A DNA stretch of 6,671 bases, taken from the NCBI GenBank assembly GCA_041685505.1, contig JAWLFQ010000101.1:1-6671 (forward strand), given 5' to 3'. Shown one piece after another: positions 5,811-6,671 of this stretch (positions are counted from its first letter, which is position 1; the number at the start of each line of letters is the position of its first letter). The notes beneath the pieces were generated by a model, which searched no databases, was not told the DNA's origin, and saw only the letters and a list, made by a program, of their open reading frames with translations. Position numbers and translations under genes: made by a program. The stretch is from T1Sed10-7 sp041685505. GTDB taxonomy: Bacteria; Actinomycetota; Nitriliruptoria; Nitriliruptorales; Nitriliruptoraceae.

Positions 5811-6445
5811 ACGAAGCGTGCAGCGGCACCGTCCAGCTCGATGCGGTGCCCCGCGACCTCGAGGACCACACCCTGCGCATCGTGGGTCACGCGCACCCGC
5901 TCGCCGGCGATCAGCCCGTACTCGTGCAGGACGTGCATCACCGGGGCGTCCGCCTGGAGGTGCTCGGAGATCGAGTGGATGGTGACGTACTCGGACGCCA
6001 CCTCGGCGAGCGGCACGACGTCATCGAACCCCCCACCGGAACCGGGGATGGGGTTGCCGTAGGGGCTGGTGGTGGGGTGCCCGAGGAACTCCACCAGGCG
6101 CTGCTCGACACGGTCGGAGATCACGTGCTCCCACCGGCAGGCCTCCTCGTGCACGTACTCGTGCTCGAGGCCGAGCACGTCGACCAGCAGCCGTTCCGCG
6201 AGCCGGTGCTTGCGCATGACCTGCTCGGCGCGCATCCGCCCGTGCTCGGTCAGCTGCACCGTGCGGTCCTCCGCCAGGCGCATCAGCCCCTGGGACTCCA
6301 GCCGTGCCACGCCCTCCGAGATCGAGGGCGCGGACAGATGGAGGCGCTCGGAGAGCCGGGCGCGCAGCGCCGGGATGCCCTCCTCCTCCAGCTCGAGGAC
6401 GGTCCTCAGGTACATCTCGGTCGAGTCGATCAGGTCGTGGGCCAT
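5783..6445 (-). CDS. ideR: DtxR/IdeR-family iron-dependent transcriptional repressor
   Basis: This is an Fe(II)-activated dimeric repressor of iron uptake and siderophore genes that also affects storage and oxidative-stress genes. The product is 220 aa (DtxR 226, IdeR 230). The N-terminal winged helix-turn-helix (about 1-72) has DSTEMYLRTVLELEEEGIP and LSAPSISEGVARLE as recognition helix. The dimerisation and metal domain (about 73-140) has VMRKHRLAERLL, VHEEACRWEHV and SPYGNPIPG. The C-terminal SH3-like (FeoA-type) domain covers about 145-215. Metal ligands align with DtxR: primary-site Met11, Cys103, Glu106 and His107; ancillary-site His80, Glu84 and His99, plus SH3-domain Glu161 and Gln164, spaced as in DtxR Glu170/Gln173. 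Cys103 argues for iron (IdeR/DtxR) over the manganese-type MntR, which has Glu there. The ATG at 6445 follows GGGAGG at 6 nt; a 17-residue in-frame upstream extension is not family-like. The gene ends inside the 3' end of aroG. The promoter is presumably in the shared divergent region, but no classical iron box was seen, so autoregulation is unproven. Confidence 0.95.
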   Translation of the reverse strand: MAHDLIDSTEMYLRTVLELEEEGIPALRARLSERLHLSAPSISEGVARLESQGLMRLAEDRTVQLTEHGRMRAEQVMRKHRLAERLLVDVLGLEHEYVHEEACRWEHVISDRVEQRLVEFLGHPTTSPYGNPIPGSGGGFDDVVPLAEVASEYVTIHSISEHLQADAPVMHVLHEYGLIAGERVRVTHDAQGVVLEVAGHRIELDGAAARFVYVLPAATV

Positions 6446-6451
6446 CAGCCG

Positions 6452-6457
6452 CCTCCC
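6452..6457 (-). promoter_or_regulatory. Ribosome binding site of ideR
   Basis: GGGAGG on the minus strand, 6 nt before ATG 6445. It supports the 220-aa start. Confidence 0.8.
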
Positions 6458-6460
6458 GTG

Positions 6461-6489
6461 TCGACCTGTGTGCAGCACGAGCGTAGCCT
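6461..6489 (+). promoter_or_regulatory. Candidate rightward promoter of the oxidoreductase gene
   Basis: TCGACC (6461-6466), 17-nt spacer, TAGCCT (6484-6489). The -35 hexamer is identical to the one in the carD promoter candidate, and the -10 keeps the TA-x-x-x-T frame. Transcription would start near 6496, giving a leader of about 95 nt. A weaker leftward -10 (TACGCT, plus positions 6480-6485) overlaps it and could serve ideR, but it has no good -35. Confidence 0.35.
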
Positions 6490-6496
6490 CGCACAC
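6468..6496. repeat. Imperfect inverted repeat in the ideR/oxidoreductase divergent region
   Basis: GTGTGC (6468-6473) pairs with GCACAC (6491-6496), and inside it GAG (6479-6481) pairs with CTC (6488-6490), with five extra bases (AGCAC) on the left arm. Half-site centres are 23 bp apart, about two turns. It covers the spacer and -10 of the rightward promoter candidate and the weak leftward -10, so a bound dimer could control both genes. It does not resemble the DtxR/IdeR iron-box consensus. Confidence 0.4.
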
Positions 6497-6578
6497 CGAT
6501 GGGAAGGGATGCGACGCGCCGATCCGTCACGAGCCGGCCGCCAGCCCCACCCTCGTCCGCACCACGATGACCACGACG

Positions 6579-6584
6579 AAGGAG
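6579..6584 (+). promoter_or_regulatory. Ribosome binding site of the partial oxidoreductase gene
   Basis: AAGGAG, 6 nt before TTG 6591. It favours TTG over an in-frame ATG at 6567 that has no Shine-Dalgarno sequence. Confidence 0.65.
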
Positions 6585-6590
6585 CCGATC

Positions 6591-6671
6591 TTGGGACGCA
6601 CCATCATCGTCGGAGATGGCCCGGCCGGGCTGTCCGCAGCGCTGCTGCTGGCGAAGAACGCGCATGAGACG
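6591..6671 (+). CDS. FAD/NAD(P)-binding oxidoreductase, N-terminal fragment
   Basis: Only the first 27 codons are in the window; the gene runs off the right edge. The peptide begins MGRTIIVGDGPAGLSAALLL (TTG read as Met), a beta strand followed by GDGPAG, the GxGxxG dinucleotide-binding loop, and the following Ala/Leu-rich helix. This is the FAD-binding start of the thioredoxin-reductase-like or pyridine nucleotide-disulfide oxidoreductase fold. Substrate and subfamily cannot be decided from this much. An in-frame ATG at 6567 would add eight residues (MTTTKEPI), but AAGGAG is placed for TTG. The gene is divergent from ideR with a shared 145-nt control region, so iron- or redox-linked expression is possible but only inferred from position. 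The call of a dinucleotide-binding flavoprotein rests on this single motif. Confidence 0.75.
   Translation, partial: MGRTIIVGDGPAGLSAALLLAKNAHET

Noticed and set aside
6446..6590. Classical DtxR/IdeR iron box
   Set aside because: No stretch resembling the AT-containing palindrome with TTAGG and CCTAA arms is present.

Overview
The window is a compact, very GC-rich stretch of what looks like an actinobacterial chromosome. The evidence is the CarD, DisA, MutY and DtxR/IdeR proteins, which can be aligned by eye from memory with their mycobacterial or corynebacterial counterparts, and the use of GTG and TTG starts behind strong Shine-Dalgarno sequences. The proteins match at motif level but diverge elsewhere (for example Met at CarD position 47, and an E. 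coli AroG-like DAHP synthase). That suggests a deep-branching actinobacterial lineage, such as Nitriliruptoria or a relative, rather than Mycobacterium or Streptomyces. The lineage is an inference. No mobile elements, tRNAs, rRNAs or CRISPR arrays were seen.

Layout. The left two thirds (1-4601) are all on the minus strand and hold a genome-maintenance group, in transcription order: mutY (adenine glycosylase), an unnamed SF2 helicase whose GTG start overlaps the mutY stop by 4 nt, disA (c-di-AMP synthase and DNA-integrity scanner), and carD (essential-type RNA polymerase-binding regulator). In M. tuberculosis disA, carD and mutY also lie close together, so the neighbourhood is partly ancestral. 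Here the helicase lies directly before disA, where many actinobacteria have radA. A 369-nt gap separates disA from carD and contains a good promoter candidate, which gives carD a long leader.

The right third starts with a divergent intergenic region (4602-4733). It leads rightward into an AroG-type DAHP synthase, the first enzyme of the shikimate pathway. The end of aroG overlaps the end of a convergent ideR/dtxR-type iron-dependent repressor by 28 bp. A second divergent region (6446-6590) contains an imperfect inverted repeat and a promoter candidate. It is followed by the first 27 codons of an FAD/NAD(P)-binding oxidoreductase that runs off the window.

How the genes fit together. MutY removes adenine opposite 8-oxoguanine, the coupled helicase probably acts on DNA in repair or recombination, DisA links branched DNA intermediates to c-di-AMP, and CarD stabilises initiation complexes. 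Beside this sits iron-responsive regulation and a flavin oxidoreductase, so a theme of oxidative stress and repair is plausible but unproven. The least described element is the mutY-coupled helicase. Otherwise this is mostly an ordinary housekeeping region.
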